Notes: generated from the letters alone by a model not told the origin. DNA of 64,000 nt from Caldifarciminota bacterium (GCA_026418295.1 JAOABP010000002.1:226367-290366); one strand, 5' to 3'. Positions 1-9,121 are shown, counted from the first letter of the stretch. Program-made: numbers and translations.

Positions 1-11
1 TCCTGCCTGGT

Positions 12-33
12 GTGGCTCTTTTATTTAAGCCAC
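12..33 (-). terminator. Hairpin across the hppA stop codon (possible terminator)
   Basis: GTGGCT at 12-17 pairs with AGCCAC at 28-33 around an A/T-rich 10-nt loop that contains the hppA stop codon. No U-tract follows in the few bases visible, so intrinsic termination is uncertain. Confidence 0.3.
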
Positions 34-2147
34 GGCATATAGGAGGATATCTTTAACACCAAGCCCAGGACAACAATGGAAACCATCGATTGCAGTTTCA
101 GCAGAATATTTAACGATGGTCCGGCTGCGTCCTTGAGCGGGTCGCCAACCGTATCCCCCACGACACTCGCTTTATGCGCCTCAGAACCCTTGCCTCCATA
201 GTTACCCTTTTCAATGAATTTTTTCGCATTGTCCCATGCCCCACCCGCATTAGCCATGAATATTGCCAGACAGAAACCGGTTGCCAAACCGCCGATTAGA
301 AATCCGGCGACACCTTCCGGACCTAACAGCAGTCCGACTATGACCGGGGCAATAATTGCAGTCAGAGCAGGGCTGAGCATTTCCTTCTGTGCTGCCTTCG
401 TGCAGATAGTTACCGCCCGCGCATAATCCGGTTTCGTCTTGCCTTCCATTAAACCGGCTATCTCCCGGAATTGACGCCGGACTTCATCTGCGATTTTGGA
501 TGCCGTTCTCGCTACCGCCTTGAGAATTGACGACGAAACCACCATCGGAATAACCGCACCGGCAAAGATTCCGGCGATCAAATACGGATTAAGCAGAGAC
601 AGTTGAAGTGTTCGTACCTCTCCCAAGAATCGCTGGCTGACTACTCTGACTTCATCCCGATAGGCTGCAATCAGCGCTAATGCAGTCAAGGCAGCAGAAC
701 CGATTGCAAATCCCTTTCCGGTTGCGGCAGTAGTATTACCCAATGCATCGAGGGCATCAGTGCGCTCGCGGACAATCGGCTCCTGCCCCGTCATCTGAGC
801 ATTACCGCCTGCATTGTCAGCAACCGGACCATAGGCATCGGTTGCAAGCGTAATTCCCAGTGTTGAAAGCATACCCACTGCAGCGATGCCAATGCCATAA
901 AGTCCGATTTCGGGTGACCCAAAACCCGACAGGAAAAAACTGGTAATTATGGCGACCACAACTACGATTACAATGGGAAATGCGGAACGCATACCGACGG
1001 ATAATCCCTCAAGAATAACCGTTGCCGGTGATGTTCGCGCTTCAGCTGAAATTGCCCTTGTTGGGGAATAGGAATCTGAAGTGAACATTTCGGTAAAATA
1101 TCCAATCAAGACACCGGCAAGCAGTCCGGAAAGAATTGCCCAGTAGACTGACCAGTTTTCTGGCAATAACCATCTGGTCACAATAAAAGCCAGTATTGCC
1201 GAAAGGACTGCGGCGCCATAGATCCCCCGGCGCAAGGCGCTGAGCAGCACCGCCTGTTCAGCCTTTTCACCCGCCCGGACAAAAAAGCTGCCAATAATTG
1301 AAGAGATTATTCCGACCCCGGCAAGCACCATGGGGAGAAGAATACCGTTGATTTCCCAGCCTGTTCCCTTGAATGCCACGACCGAAAGTGCCATTGAGGC
1401 GATGATGGAATCCACATAAGATTCATAGAGATCTGCACCCATTCCGGCAATATCGCCGACATTATCCCCGACATTATCAGCGATAACTGCCGGGTTACGG
1501 GGGTCATCCTCGGGAATGCCTGCTTCGATCTTGCCGACCAGGTCCGCACCGACATCGGCCGCCTTGGTGAAGATACCACCACCAACGCGGGCAAATAGTG
1601 CCTGAGAACTGGCGCCGATTCCGAAAGCCAGCATGGTTGAAGTAATCAGTTCAAGTTTATGGATCAAGGGTTCGGAGGCGTAAACTGCATTCAGAATTAT
1701 ATACCAGATGGAGATATCTATCAGTCCAAGTCCGACTACAACCAGCCCCATGACCATGCCGGATGAAAATGCAACCCGAAGACCCGAATTGAGACTCTGC
1801 TTGCTGGCCCAAGTTGTGCGTGCACTGCAGCGGACGCCGATTGACATGCCAATGAATCCGGAAAGTCCGGAGAAGAAACCGCCAGTAAGAAACGCAAATG
1901 GCACAAACGGCGATTGCAGTTTTAAAAGGGCAAGAATCAACAGCAGCACGAACACAATGGCAAAGAATATGCTGACCCCTTTATACTGCTGTTTTAAATA
2001 GGCGGTTGCACCTTCCTTGACCGCCTGAGCAACCTGCTTCATCGGTTCGGTGCCTTCTTCTTTACGCAGGTTGTTTAATGCGAGATAAAGAGCAAATCCC
2101 AGTGCCAGAACTGCACTGACCGGTGCGCTCCAGAACAATGGGCTCAT
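21..2147 (-). CDS. hppA: Membrane-bound K+-dependent pyrophosphatase (ion-pumping)
   Basis: This integral membrane protein couples hydrolysis of pyrophosphate to export of Na+ or H+. Its 708 residues and roughly 15-16 hydrophobic segments fit the family. The pyrophosphate-binding signatures are present: DDPRNPAVIADNVGDNVGD around residues 214-232 and DNAGGNAQM around 444-452. In GNTTAATGKG (470-479) the residues at 474 and 477 are Ala and Gly, as in the K+-dependent subclass; K+-independent enzymes have Lys and Thr there. Glu242 in the DLYESYVDS segment is the gating Glu typical of Na+-transporting and Na+/H+ enzymes, so a Na+ pump is plausible but not proved. The ATG at 2147 follows AGGAG by 7 nt. 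It is preceded by its own promoter in the 93-nt gap after the release-factor-like gene. Confidence 0.96.
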   Translation of the reverse strand: MSPLFWSAPVSAVLALGFALYLALNNLRKEEGTEPMKQVAQAVKEGATAYLKQQYKGVSIFFAIVFVLLLILALLKLQSPFVPFAFLTGGFFSGLSGFIGMSIGVRCSARTTWASKQSLNSGLRVAFSSGMVMGLVVVGLGLIDISIWYIILNAVYASEPLIHKLELITSTMLAFGIGASSQALFARVGGGIFTKAADVGADLVGKIEAGIPEDDPRNPAVIADNVGDNVGDIAGMGADLYESYVDSIIASMALSVVAFKGTGWEINGILLPMVLAGVGIISSIIGSFFVRAGEKAEQAVLLSALRRGIYGAAVLSAILAFIVTRWLLPENWSVYWAILSGLLAGVLIGYFTEMFTSDSYSPTRAISAEARTSPATVILEGLSVGMRSAFPIVIVVVVAIITSFFLSGFGSPEIGLYGIGIAAVGMLSTLGITLATDAYGPVADNAGGNAQMTGQEPIVRERTDALDALGNTTAATGKGFAIGSAALTALALIAAYRDEVRVVSQRFLGEVRTLQLSLLNPYLIAGIFAGAVIPMVVSSSILKAVARTASKIADEVRRQFREIAGLMEGKTKPDYARAVTICTKAAQKEMLSPALTAIIAPVIVGLLLGPEGVAGFLIGGLATGFCLAIFMANAGGAWDNAKKFIEKGNYGGKGSEAHKASVVGDTVGDPLKDAAGPSLNILLKLQSMVSIVVLGLVLKISSYMPWLK

Positions 2148-2198
2148 CTATTATCTCCTTTCATTTTAATATTAACTGGTTTGGCAAATTCGGGATTA

Positions 2199-2226
2199 AG
2201 ATTAACTTGGTTCCTTTTGAAGTCAA
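2199..2226 (-). promoter_or_regulatory. Sigma70-type promoter of hppA
   Basis: Read on the minus strand, TTGACT (2226-2221), a 16-nt spacer and TAATCT (2204-2199). The predicted start near 2192 gives a leader of about 45 nt that carries the AGGAG ribosome-binding site of hppA. Confidence 0.6.
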
Positions 2227-2240
2227 TATTTTTAATAAAG

Positions 2241-2648
2241 TTATTCAGCTGGGGCTCTCCGCAGTTCTTTCTTTTCGGCAACAAGGTGTTTAAGCCTGAG
2301 CATTTTTTCCCGACTGCGCCGGGAACGCTTTCTTTTCTGACGCCGGATTCGGGCGATTTCCCTTTCCTTTTCGGTCTTGATATTCAGTATCCGGGCTTCA
2401 ACTTTTTCGACAAGCAGGCGTCGGGCCAGAAACCGGTTCAGTGCCTGCGAACGTTCCTGAGTTACTTTTACCTCGATACCGGAAGGAACATGCTTCAGGT
2501 AAACGCCGGTTGATACTTTGTTAACATGCTGCCCGCCGGGACCCGAAGAACGGATGAACTTCTCAACCAGGTCATCTTCCCTGATTCCCAGCTGTTCCAT
2601 CCGCTTCAGCAAATCCTTTTCCTTCTGCTCGCTGACCCCGAATCGCAT
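2241..2648 (-). CDS. GGQ-domain peptidyl-tRNA hydrolase (release-factor-like)
   Basis: This short protein (135 aa) consists of the catalytic RF-1 domain only. The segment SGPGGQHVNKV (about residues 34-44) is the universal GGQ motif that enters the peptidyl-transferase centre and releases the nascent chain. The C-terminal third is very rich in Arg and Lys, as in ArfB/YaeJ and mitochondrial ICT1, whose basic tails read the empty mRNA channel of stalled ribosomes. There is no codon-recognition domain, so a ribosome-rescue role is more likely than normal termination. It is the last gene of the purE-purC-queA-murF operon, 9 nt after the carboxyltransferase gene. A PrfH-like assignment is the alternative. 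Confidence 0.85.
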   Translation of the reverse strand: MRFGVSEQKEKDLLKRMEQLGIREDDLVEKFIRSSGPGGQHVNKVSTGVYLKHVPSGIEVKVTQERSQALNRFLARRLLVEKVEARILNIKTEKEREIARIRRQKRKRSRRSREKMLRLKHLVAEKKELRRAPAE

Positions 2649-2657
2649 TTTCGTGAA

Positions 2658-4595
2658 TCAGAGCGGCTCAACGAGCATCAGCGGCTGACCGTATTCTACT
2701 GAATCACCGTCCTTCACCAGAATGTCAATAATCCGGCATTTCTTTTCTGCCTGAATTTCGTTCATCAGCTTCATCGCTTCCACAATACACAGAGTCTGCC
2801 CCGGTTCAACGATATCCCCCTTCTCCACAAATGCCGGTGCTTCCGGCCGTGCCCGGGAATAAAAAGTGCCCACCATTGGAGAAGTAATTGGCTCAGTTTT
2901 AACTGCAGTAACAGGACGGGCTGATTCCGTTGCAACATCAATTTGAGCTGCAGGACCAGCAGGTTCAGAAGAAACAGCTGTCTCTTTTTGGGGTGTACCG
3001 GGTAGGGTTTCGGAAGGTTTCTGGGAAGGTGCTGAAACCGGTGTTTCCTTGGGAACCAATGCCTCCAGTGGCTGTCGTTTGATCCTGATTTTCTCCTCCC
3101 CCACTTCCCATTCCAGCTCGGTAACACTGTGGAGGCTGGAAAGTTCCATCAGGGCACGTAATCTTCTGATACCAGGTTCTTCCGCTGGAGGTCTGGGGGG
3201 CGGGGGGGGCTCGGTTTTCGTCTTTTTTTCCTGCACAGTTGCCACTTCTTCAGTTTTCACCGGGTTCTTGCGCCATTGAAAGAATTTCAGTGCCACTTCG
3301 GGAAACAGAGCATAGCTGATATAATCCTCTTCCTTCTCTACCAGTTCCCTTGCCAGTTCCCGGCGTGCCCGGGGCATCCCCGGTTCGAGCTTATCCGCCG
3401 GTCGCCCTTTAATCGGTTTGTCATCACCGAGAATTTTTTTGATGATCGCTTCACGGATCGGAGCTGGTGGCCTGCCGTAAAGCCCCTTGACATAATCTTT
3501 CACTTCCTTGGGCACAATTTTGTAGCGCTCACCCGCAAGAACATTCATAACCGCCTGAACCCCGACAATCTGGCTCGTCGGGGTTACCAGAGGCGGATAC
3601 CCCAGGTCTTCGCGCACCCGGGGCACTTCCTCCAGAACTTCGGGCAGACGGTGTTCTGCCTTCTGCTCCTTCAACTGCGCCAGCAGGTTGGAAGCCATAC
3701 CTCCGGGAATCTGATGGACAATAACCATTGAATCTACCGCCTTGGTACCCGGGATGCACCTGCCGGCGGCCAGTCGTTCAAAATGCTGGCTCACAATTTC
3801 CAGCGCCTCGAGATTCAGCTCTGCTTCCCAGGGTGTTTCACGAAAACATGCCAGCAGAGTTTCCACTGCCGGCTGAGATGTGAAGAAAGAAAGTGGTGCG
3901 GAAGCAGTGTCAATTATATCAGCACCGGCCTCAGCTGCCTTAAGATAGGCGGCTACAGCCATACCACTGGAAGAATGACAGTGAACCTGAACCTCAAGTC
4001 CAAATTCCTGTTTCAAAGCCCTCACCAGTTCAAACGCCATTTTGGGTGAGAGGATACCCGCCATGTCCTTGATGCAAATGGAATCAACACCCAAGTCCTT
4101 CTGTTCCCGGGCGCGGGCGACATAGTATTCAATAGTATGCACCGGGCTTATGGCATAACAGAGAGTTCCCTGAGCATGCCGGCCCGCCCTTTTTACAAAT
4201 TCAACCGCCTTCTCCAGATTGCGGACATCGTTCAGCGCATCGAAGATGCGGAAAATGTCGATACCCAGATCTGCTGCCCGCTGAACAAACTCCTCGAGAA
4301 CATCATCAGGATAATTACGATATCCGACAACATTCTGGCCGCGCAGCAGCATCTGCAACCGCGTGTTTTTGACCCGCTTGCGAATTTCCCTCAGTCTTTC
4401 CCAGGGGTCTTCGTTTAAATAGCGCAGACATACATCAAATGTTGCCCCACCCCACATCTCGAGCGACCAGTAGCCTACCCGGTCCAAATGTTCCAATACT
4501 GGCAGCATATCCGACAGGCTCATCCGCGTCGCCCAGAGTGACTGATGGGCGTCTCTCAGAGTGGTATCCGTATATCTAATCGGTTTTTTCTCCAT
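2658..4595 (-). CDS. Carboxyltransferase-BCCP fusion (pyruvate carboxylase subunit B / oxaloacetate decarboxylase alpha)
   Basis: The N-terminal 270 residues form an HMGL-like TIM barrel with RDAHQSLWATRM near the start, typical of pyruvate carboxylase and oxaloacetate decarboxylase carboxyltransferases. The conserved PYC/OADA domain follows to about residue 470, then a Pro-rich linker. The tail resembles a whole AccB protein rather than a bare biotinyl domain: an AccB-like helix/strand segment (about 485-525), an Ala/Pro linker and a lipoyl-like domain with EAMKLMNE, where Lys609 is the biotinylation site. It transfers CO2 between biotin and pyruvate. The biotin carboxylase partner is not in this window. 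The ATG overlaps the end of murF by 20 nt. A Na+-pump decarboxylase role cannot be excluded, but no beta or gamma subunit is nearby. Confidence 0.92.
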   Translation of the reverse strand: MEKKPIRYTDTTLRDAHQSLWATRMSLSDMLPVLEHLDRVGYWSLEMWGGATFDVCLRYLNEDPWERLREIRKRVKNTRLQMLLRGQNVVGYRNYPDDVLEEFVQRAADLGIDIFRIFDALNDVRNLEKAVEFVKRAGRHAQGTLCYAISPVHTIEYYVARAREQKDLGVDSICIKDMAGILSPKMAFELVRALKQEFGLEVQVHCHSSSGMAVAAYLKAAEAGADIIDTASAPLSFFTSQPAVETLLACFRETPWEAELNLEALEIVSQHFERLAAGRCIPGTKAVDSMVIVHQIPGGMASNLLAQLKEQKAEHRLPEVLEEVPRVREDLGYPPLVTPTSQIVGVQAVMNVLAGERYKIVPKEVKDYVKGLYGRPPAPIREAIIKKILGDDKPIKGRPADKLEPGMPRARRELARELVEKEEDYISYALFPEVALKFFQWRKNPVKTEEVATVQEKKTKTEPPPPPRPPAEEPGIRRLRALMELSSLHSVTELEWEVGEEKIRIKRQPLEALVPKETPVSAPSQKPSETLPGTPQKETAVSSEPAGPAAQIDVATESARPVTAVKTEPITSPMVGTFYSRARPEAPAFVEKGDIVEPGQTLCIVEAMKLMNEIQAEKKCRIIDILVKDGDSVEYGQPLMLVEPL

Positions 4596-5961
4596 AAAAC
4601 CTCACAATCAGCTGTGTTATTCTTTCCATTGCCATTGCCCTTGAACCCTTGACAAGAATTGTATCGCCCGGTTTGATAAAGTCAAACAGCTCCTCTCCCA
4701 CCTCCCCGCTTGAGTGATAGTGCCTGATACGGTCGGCCGGCAGGCCGGCTGTCTCTGCACCTTCTGATATTAATTGCGCCAGTGTTCCAACTGTTATGAG
4801 CCGGCCGACGATTCTGCCGGCAAATTCACCAACCTGCCGGTGCAGTTCAGCCGACCTGCCTCCCAGCTCAAGCATATCACCGAGCACCGCCAGTCGAAAT
4901 TCGCGGGCAGTGGAGTTTGCCAAGACTTCCAGTGCCGCCTGCATTGACTGAGGGTTAGCATTGAAACTGTCGTCAATCAGCGTTATGGTGGAGAGATTTT
5001 TGACTGTCAGCCGTTGTGTCGGTAAAACCAGTGTTCCGGCGTTCTGGGAAATTTCCTGCCAGCTCAACCCCAGTTCATTGGCAGCAGCAGCTGCTGCCAG
5101 AAAATTACTGATATTATGTTTTCCCGGAAAGGAGAGATGTACTGGATATTTCCCGAGTAATTGAAACTGCGTTCCGGAAAGTCCAAGGTCCCGGATATTG
5201 AAGGCAGAGACCTCCGCGCCGGGATTCAGCCCGAAAGTTCTTATTCGACAACCGGCACGACTCATCTTCATAACCAGTGAATCATCGTAATTCAGAATTG
5301 CCAGTCCGGTCTCCGGGAGCATCTCCACCAGCTCATTCTTTTCCTGAGCTACACCCATCCGATCCCCCATGTACTCCAGATGGGTATCGCCAACATTAGT
5401 GATAATTCCAATTTCCGGCTGACAGATCCGGGCCAGTTTTTTCGTCCCCCCCAATTCGTTCATTTCGATTTCAAATATCCCGATCTGAGTAGTGCGGTCC
5501 ATTGCCAGCACCGTCAGGGGAACACCGATGTCATTATTGTAACTTCCCCTGGCCTTTACAACGGTAAACCGTGACTTTAGCAGACCGGCAAGAAGCTCTT
5601 TGGTTGTAGTTTTACCGTTGGAACCGGTTATTGCCACTACCCGCGGCTTCAGACGACTGCGATACCACCGGGCAAGGTCCAGAAGTGCCTCCCGGGTATC
5701 GGCGACCTGAACAACAGCAACCGGTGCATCTGCAGGCAACGGTACCGGCTCGGATACGAGTATTGCGACCGCACCCCTCCTGACTGCGTCTGCAACAAAC
5801 TGATGGCCGTTCATTCTCTTGCCTTTAATCGCAACGAACAGTTCTCCCGGGCTGATACTCCGGCTGTCAACCCCTACCCCGGTGATTACCAGTTCCGGTT
5901 TCCCTGCTGTCAGAGAACCGGCAGTCGCCATTACCACTTCATCAATGCGTACCGGTTCCAT
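4576..5961 (-). CDS. murF: UDP-N-acetylmuramoyl-tripeptide--D-alanyl-D-alanine ligase
   Basis: MurF adds D-Ala-D-Ala to the UDP-MurNAc-tripeptide in the cytoplasmic branch of peptidoglycan synthesis. The ATP-binding loop GSNGKTTTKELL, the downstream YNNDIGVPLTVL motif and the Mur ligase C-terminal domain (LGDMLELG..., KGSRAMAMERI) are all present. The ATG at 5961 is preferred over an upstream in-frame TTG at 5973, because it is preceded by GAGGTGG at good spacing and starts 8 nt after the queA stop. Length is 461 aa, normal for MurF. It is cotranscribed with queA and the carboxyltransferase; no other mur gene is nearby. Confidence 0.95.
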   Translation of the reverse strand: MEPVRIDEVVMATAGSLTAGKPELVITGVGVDSRSISPGELFVAIKGKRMNGHQFVADAVRRGAVAILVSEPVPLPADAPVAVVQVADTREALLDLARWYRSRLKPRVVAITGSNGKTTTKELLAGLLKSRFTVVKARGSYNNDIGVPLTVLAMDRTTQIGIFEIEMNELGGTKKLARICQPEIGIITNVGDTHLEYMGDRMGVAQEKNELVEMLPETGLAILNYDDSLVMKMSRAGCRIRTFGLNPGAEVSAFNIRDLGLSGTQFQLLGKYPVHLSFPGKHNISNFLAAAAAANELGLSWQEISQNAGTLVLPTQRLTVKNLSTITLIDDSFNANPQSMQAALEVLANSTAREFRLAVLGDMLELGGRSAELHRQVGEFAGRIVGRLITVGTLAQLISEGAETAGLPADRIRHYHSSGEVGEELFDFIKPGDTILVKGSRAMAMERITQLIVRFYGEKTD

Positions 5962-5969
5962 ATCCCACC

Positions 5970-6995
5970 TCAAATAATCATCATTGCGTCACCAAAGCTG
6001 TAAAACCGGTAACGCTGCTCAATAGCGTGCTGGTAAGTCTTCATGATTAACTCCCTGCCGGCGAATGCGCATACCAGCATCAGCAGGGTCGATTTGGGCA
6101 GATGAAAATTGGTAATCAGAACATCGGTAACCTTCCAATCAAATCCCGGGTAGATGAAAAGGTCAGTCAGGCCCGCACCCGGGTGGACGAGGATCTGATT
6201 TCCTTTTCTTTCTGCCCGTGATTCCAGAACGCGAACGGTCGTAGTTCCCACACATACAACCCGCCTTCCCTCCCGTTTTGCGGTGGTGATCGCTTCCGCC
6301 ACTTCCGGATGCAATTCAAATTCCTCCGGATGCATCCGGTGCTCCTCCACTTTTTCGACTTTTACCGGCCGGAATGTGCCGAGTCCGGCATGAAGCGTAA
6401 GGTAGAACGGCTTTATGCCTTTTTGTTTCAGTCGTTCGATCAGTTCACTTGTAAAATGCAGACCGGCAGTCGGGGCGGCAACCGCTCCGGGTATCCGGGC
6501 ATAAACAGTCTGGTAGCGCTCCGGGTTGTGGCCACGGGTCCGGATATAAGGTGGCAGCGCCAGTTCTCCGCAGACAGATAGCAGACGGCTGATATCCGGT
6601 GGTTCAAATTTGAGCACCCTTATGCCGGCGGGATGACGTTCGAGAACTACTCCGGTAAACCCGTCATCAAATTGCACTACTGTTCCAGGTTTTGCCTTGC
6701 GTGCCGGCCGGCTGAGCGTCTCCCATATTCCATCTTCCCTGGGACGCAGGAGCAGAAGTTCAATTTTATCCCCGGTTACCAGTCTCCCGTAAATTCGTGC
6801 CGGAATGACCCGGGTATTGTTAAGAACCAAAACGTCTCCGGAATTGAGCCACAATTCAATTTCAAAAAATCGGCAATCATAAAACCTGCCGGTCTTGCGT
6901 TCCACTACCAGCAATCGGGAATGATCACGGGGTTCGACCGGATGCTGAGCGATCAGCTCCTTGGGCAGCTGATAATCAAATTCAGCCACCAGCAT
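5970..6995 (-). CDS. queA: S-adenosylmethionine:tRNA ribosyltransferase-isomerase
   Basis: QueA transfers and isomerises the ribosyl group of SAM onto preQ1 at tRNA position 34, giving epoxyqueuosine. The product starts MLVAEFDYQLPKELIAQHP and contains the family signatures RVIPARIYG, PTAGLHFT, LHAGLGTF and TDVLITNFHLPKSTLLMLV. With the ATG at 6995 the protein is 341 aa, the usual size; the longer open frame back to 7064 lies inside purC and lacks family similarity. It starts 1 nt after the purC stop and its own stop is 8 nt before murF. No tgt or other queuosine gene is in the window. Confidence 0.96.
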   Translation of the reverse strand: MLVAEFDYQLPKELIAQHPVEPRDHSRLLVVERKTGRFYDCRFFEIELWLNSGDVLVLNNTRVIPARIYGRLVTGDKIELLLLRPREDGIWETLSRPARKAKPGTVVQFDDGFTGVVLERHPAGIRVLKFEPPDISRLLSVCGELALPPYIRTRGHNPERYQTVYARIPGAVAAPTAGLHFTSELIERLKQKGIKPFYLTLHAGLGTFRPVKVEKVEEHRMHPEEFELHPEVAEAITTAKREGRRVVCVGTTTVRVLESRAERKGNQILVHPGAGLTDLFIYPGFDWKVTDVLITNFHLPKSTLLMLVCAFAGRELIMKTYQHAIEQRYRFYSFGDAMMII

Positions 6996-6996
6996 T

Positions 6997-7884
6997 TCAG
7001 TTTTCAATGTCCACTTCAGCCAGCAGTCGCAGTGCCTCGCGGTAACGGGCAGAAGTGCCGGCAATGACCTCGGGGGGCAGGTGGGGTGCCGGTGGCTGAC
7101 GGTTCCACCCGACAGCAGTCAGATAGTCCCGGACAAACTGCTTGTCAAAACTGGGGGGGGATATTCCAACCCGGTATTCGCTCGCAGCCCAGAAACGGGA
7201 TGAATCCGGTGTGAAAATTTCATCAATTAAGATCAGTTTTCCGTTGAGCAGACCGAATTCAAATTTGGTGTCGGCAATAATGATGCCCCGGGTTAGAGCA
7301 TATTCACTCGCCCGCCGGTAAAGTTCGATTGAAATCTGGCGAACCTTTCTCGTCAGCGCCACACCAACCAGATTTGCCATTTCCTGTTCGCTGATATTCT
7401 CATCATGTCCGGTTTTGGCTTTGGTTGCTGGGGTAAAAATCGGCTCCGGCAGTTTCTCGGCCTGTTTTAACCCCGCGGGCAGTCTGATACCGCAGACTGA
7501 TCCGGTTTGCTGATAGTCCTGCCAGGCACTGCCCGCAAGATAGCCGCGAACAACACATTCGACCGGGAGTGGTTGTGCCTTCCGAACCAGCATCGAACGG
7601 TCCTTCAGAATATCCCGGTAAGCTCTCAATTCGGGTGGATACTCTTCAACATTTGCGGTCACCAGGTGATTGGGGACGATCGGTCTGAAGCGCTCAAACC
7701 AGAAAACAGATAGGAGCGTCAGAACCTTCCCCTTGCCGGGAATTCCGTCCGGAAGCACGACATCAAATGCACTCAGACGGTCGGTAGCAACAATCAGAAG
7801 TTTGTCATCTACCTGATAGATGTCCCGGACTTTCCCTGTGCCCACCAGCGGTATTCCCTTCAGCTCTGTTCGGGTAACAACCAC
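6997..7884 (-). CDS. purC: SAICAR synthetase
   Basis: Phosphoribosylaminoimidazole-succinocarboxamide synthase joins aspartate to CAIR in purine synthesis. The protein is 295 aa and has GTGKVRDIYQVDDKLLIVATDR at the N-terminus with the ATP-loop SAFDVV, plus ECVVRGYLAGSAW and LIDEIFTPDSSRFW. The size matches the longer PurC form. The start is GTG at 7884 with GGGAGG just upstream. It lies 11 nt after the nitroreductase-like gene and, with purE at the operon head, supplies two consecutive steps of the pathway (CAIR formation, then SAICAR). Confidence 0.96.
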   Translation of the reverse strand: MVVTRTELKGIPLVGTGKVRDIYQVDDKLLIVATDRLSAFDVVLPDGIPGKGKVLTLLSVFWFERFRPIVPNHLVTANVEEYPPELRAYRDILKDRSMLVRKAQPLPVECVVRGYLAGSAWQDYQQTGSVCGIRLPAGLKQAEKLPEPIFTPATKAKTGHDENISEQEMANLVGVALTRKVRQISIELYRRASEYALTRGIIIADTKFEFGLLNGKLILIDEIFTPDSSRFWAASEYRVGISPPSFDKQFVRDYLTAVGWNRQPPAPHLPPEVIAGTSARYREALRLLAEVDIEN

Positions 7885-7895
7885 AGTCCTCCCTT

Positions 7896-8555
7896 TTACT
7901 TTTTGAGTCTGCCGACCGGTATTATATAAAGCGGCGAGTAAACAGTCCCCAGGAGCCGTTGAACGCCACTGTCATTAAATGCACCAATCATTACTGTTCC
8001 CAGTCCGCGTGCTACTGCCTGCAACGCAACGTTCTGTCCGATATGACCGGCTTCCATATGCACATACCTGAATCCCCGCTCACCATATCTCCGAGTCGTC
8101 CGCTTGTAATCACAGGTCAGCACCAGGCTTGCCGGTGCCTGCTCAATACATGTCTGTCCGAATGCCGCTCCTGCCAGCTCCCGGCGGAGGTCACCGATCA
8201 TTAATGGCTTTAAAGCATGCCTTTCAACCTGATACTGATAAACACCTGAATCCAAGCCTGTAACCCTGCCGGCAACAAGGAAAAGTTCCATCGGATATGT
8301 GGCACCGGCTGAAGGGGCAGTCCGACCGAAAGCCTTTCCTGTCTTTCCCTGGGCTGCCCAGAGCAGCTGACCTATGTCTTCCAGGGTCAGTGGTTCATTC
8401 GCATAACTCCGTGCCGATCGGCGGTGCAGAAGTGCCTGTTCAACAGTTACCTTTCCCATAGTGTCCGGCACTGGAAGGGAAATCAGTGAATCATCTCCCA
8501 TGGGTCCCGAGCTTGAAAAAATAAGCAGTGTCAGCAAAATCATCTTCTCCCCCAT
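7896..8555 (-). CDS. SagB/ThcOx-type nitroreductase-family protein, probably exported
   Basis: The protein has the flavin-binding nitroreductase fold of the SagB/thiazole-oxidase type: HRRSARSYANEPLTLEDIGQLLWAAQG near the start, then GRTAPSAGATYPMELFL and a C-terminal ARGLGTVMIGAFND segment. A short hydrophobic N-terminus (MILLTLLIFSSSG) suggests export or membrane anchoring, as seen in stand-alone nitroreductases of this type. There is no neighbouring cyclodehydratase or precursor peptide, so azole-forming activity is unlikely and the substrate is unknown. The ATG at 8543, directly preceded by GGGGGAGAAG, is an equally good start. It sits between purE and purC in one operon. Confidence 0.85.
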   Translation of the reverse strand: MGEKMILLTLLIFSSSGPMGDDSLISLPVPDTMGKVTVEQALLHRRSARSYANEPLTLEDIGQLLWAAQGKTGKAFGRTAPSAGATYPMELFLVAGRVTGLDSGVYQYQVERHALKPLMIGDLRRELAGAAFGQTCIEQAPASLVLTCDYKRTTRRYGERGFRYVHMEAGHIGQNVALQAVARGLGTVMIGAFNDSGVQRLLGTVYSPLYIIPVGRLKK

Positions 8556-8595
8556 TTGAAAAGAAAGTTGCCAATATGATAGTTTGAAACCGGAT

Positions 8596-9087
8596 TCATC
8601 CCTTTATCACCTTCTTTGCCGCTCGTGACTGCCTTTTGCGGAACTGATCCAGTTTTTTCTCCAAATCCGGATTGCTCAGAGCTAAAATTGCCACCGCATA
8701 AAGTGCTGAGTTCACTGCTCCGGACCTGCCAATTGCCATGGTTGCTACTGGCACCCCTGCGGGCATCTGGACGGTTGATAACAGCGCATCCAGACCGCCC
8801 AGACTGGCATCAAGCGGGACACCGATTACTGGCAGAGTCGTATAGCTGGCAATCACCCCTGCCAGATGGGCTGCCTTACCTGCCCCGGCAATGATCACTT
8901 TGATTCCCCGCGCCCGCGCATTTCGGGCAAACTGCCGACAGCGGTCTGGTGTCCGGTGTGCCGAGAGGACCATGATCTCATTTGCCACCCCGAACTCATC
9001 CAGAACCCGCTTGGCTTCGCTCATTACCTCGTAGTCCTTTTCACTACCGATTAAAATTGCCACCTGCAATTGTGAGGTCTTGCTCAT
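8596..9087 (-). CDS. purE: N5-carboxyaminoimidazole ribonucleotide mutase
   Basis: PurE interconverts N5-CAIR and CAIR in purine synthesis. The 163-aa product has GSEKDYEVM, LSAHRTPDR, AGAGKAAHLAGVIA and the Gly/Met-rich loop GLDALLSTVQMPAGVPVATMAIG. SAHRTP and the AHL motif place it in class I (mutase), which normally works with PurK; purK is not in this window. The first gene of a long minus-strand operon, it starts at an ATG only 6 nt after a -10 box, so its mRNA is probably leaderless. Confidence 0.96.
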   Translation of the reverse strand: MSKTSQLQVAILIGSEKDYEVMSEAKRVLDEFGVANEIMVLSAHRTPDRCRQFARNARARGIKVIIAGAGKAAHLAGVIASYTTLPVIGVPLDASLGGLDALLSTVQMPAGVPVATMAIGRSGAVNSALYAVAILALSNPDLEKKLDQFRKRQSRAAKKVIKG

Positions 9088-9093
9088 GTTTTA

Positions 9094-9121
9094 ATATTAA
9101 TACATAATTTTTCCTTGTAAA
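9094..9121 (-). promoter_or_regulatory. Promoter of purE, leaderless type
   Basis: On the minus strand, TTTACA (9121-9116), a 16-nt spacer and TAATAT (9099-9094), then 6 nt to the purE ATG. The -35 box shares bases 9116-9120 with the -35 of the divergent larA-like promoter. Confidence 0.55.
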
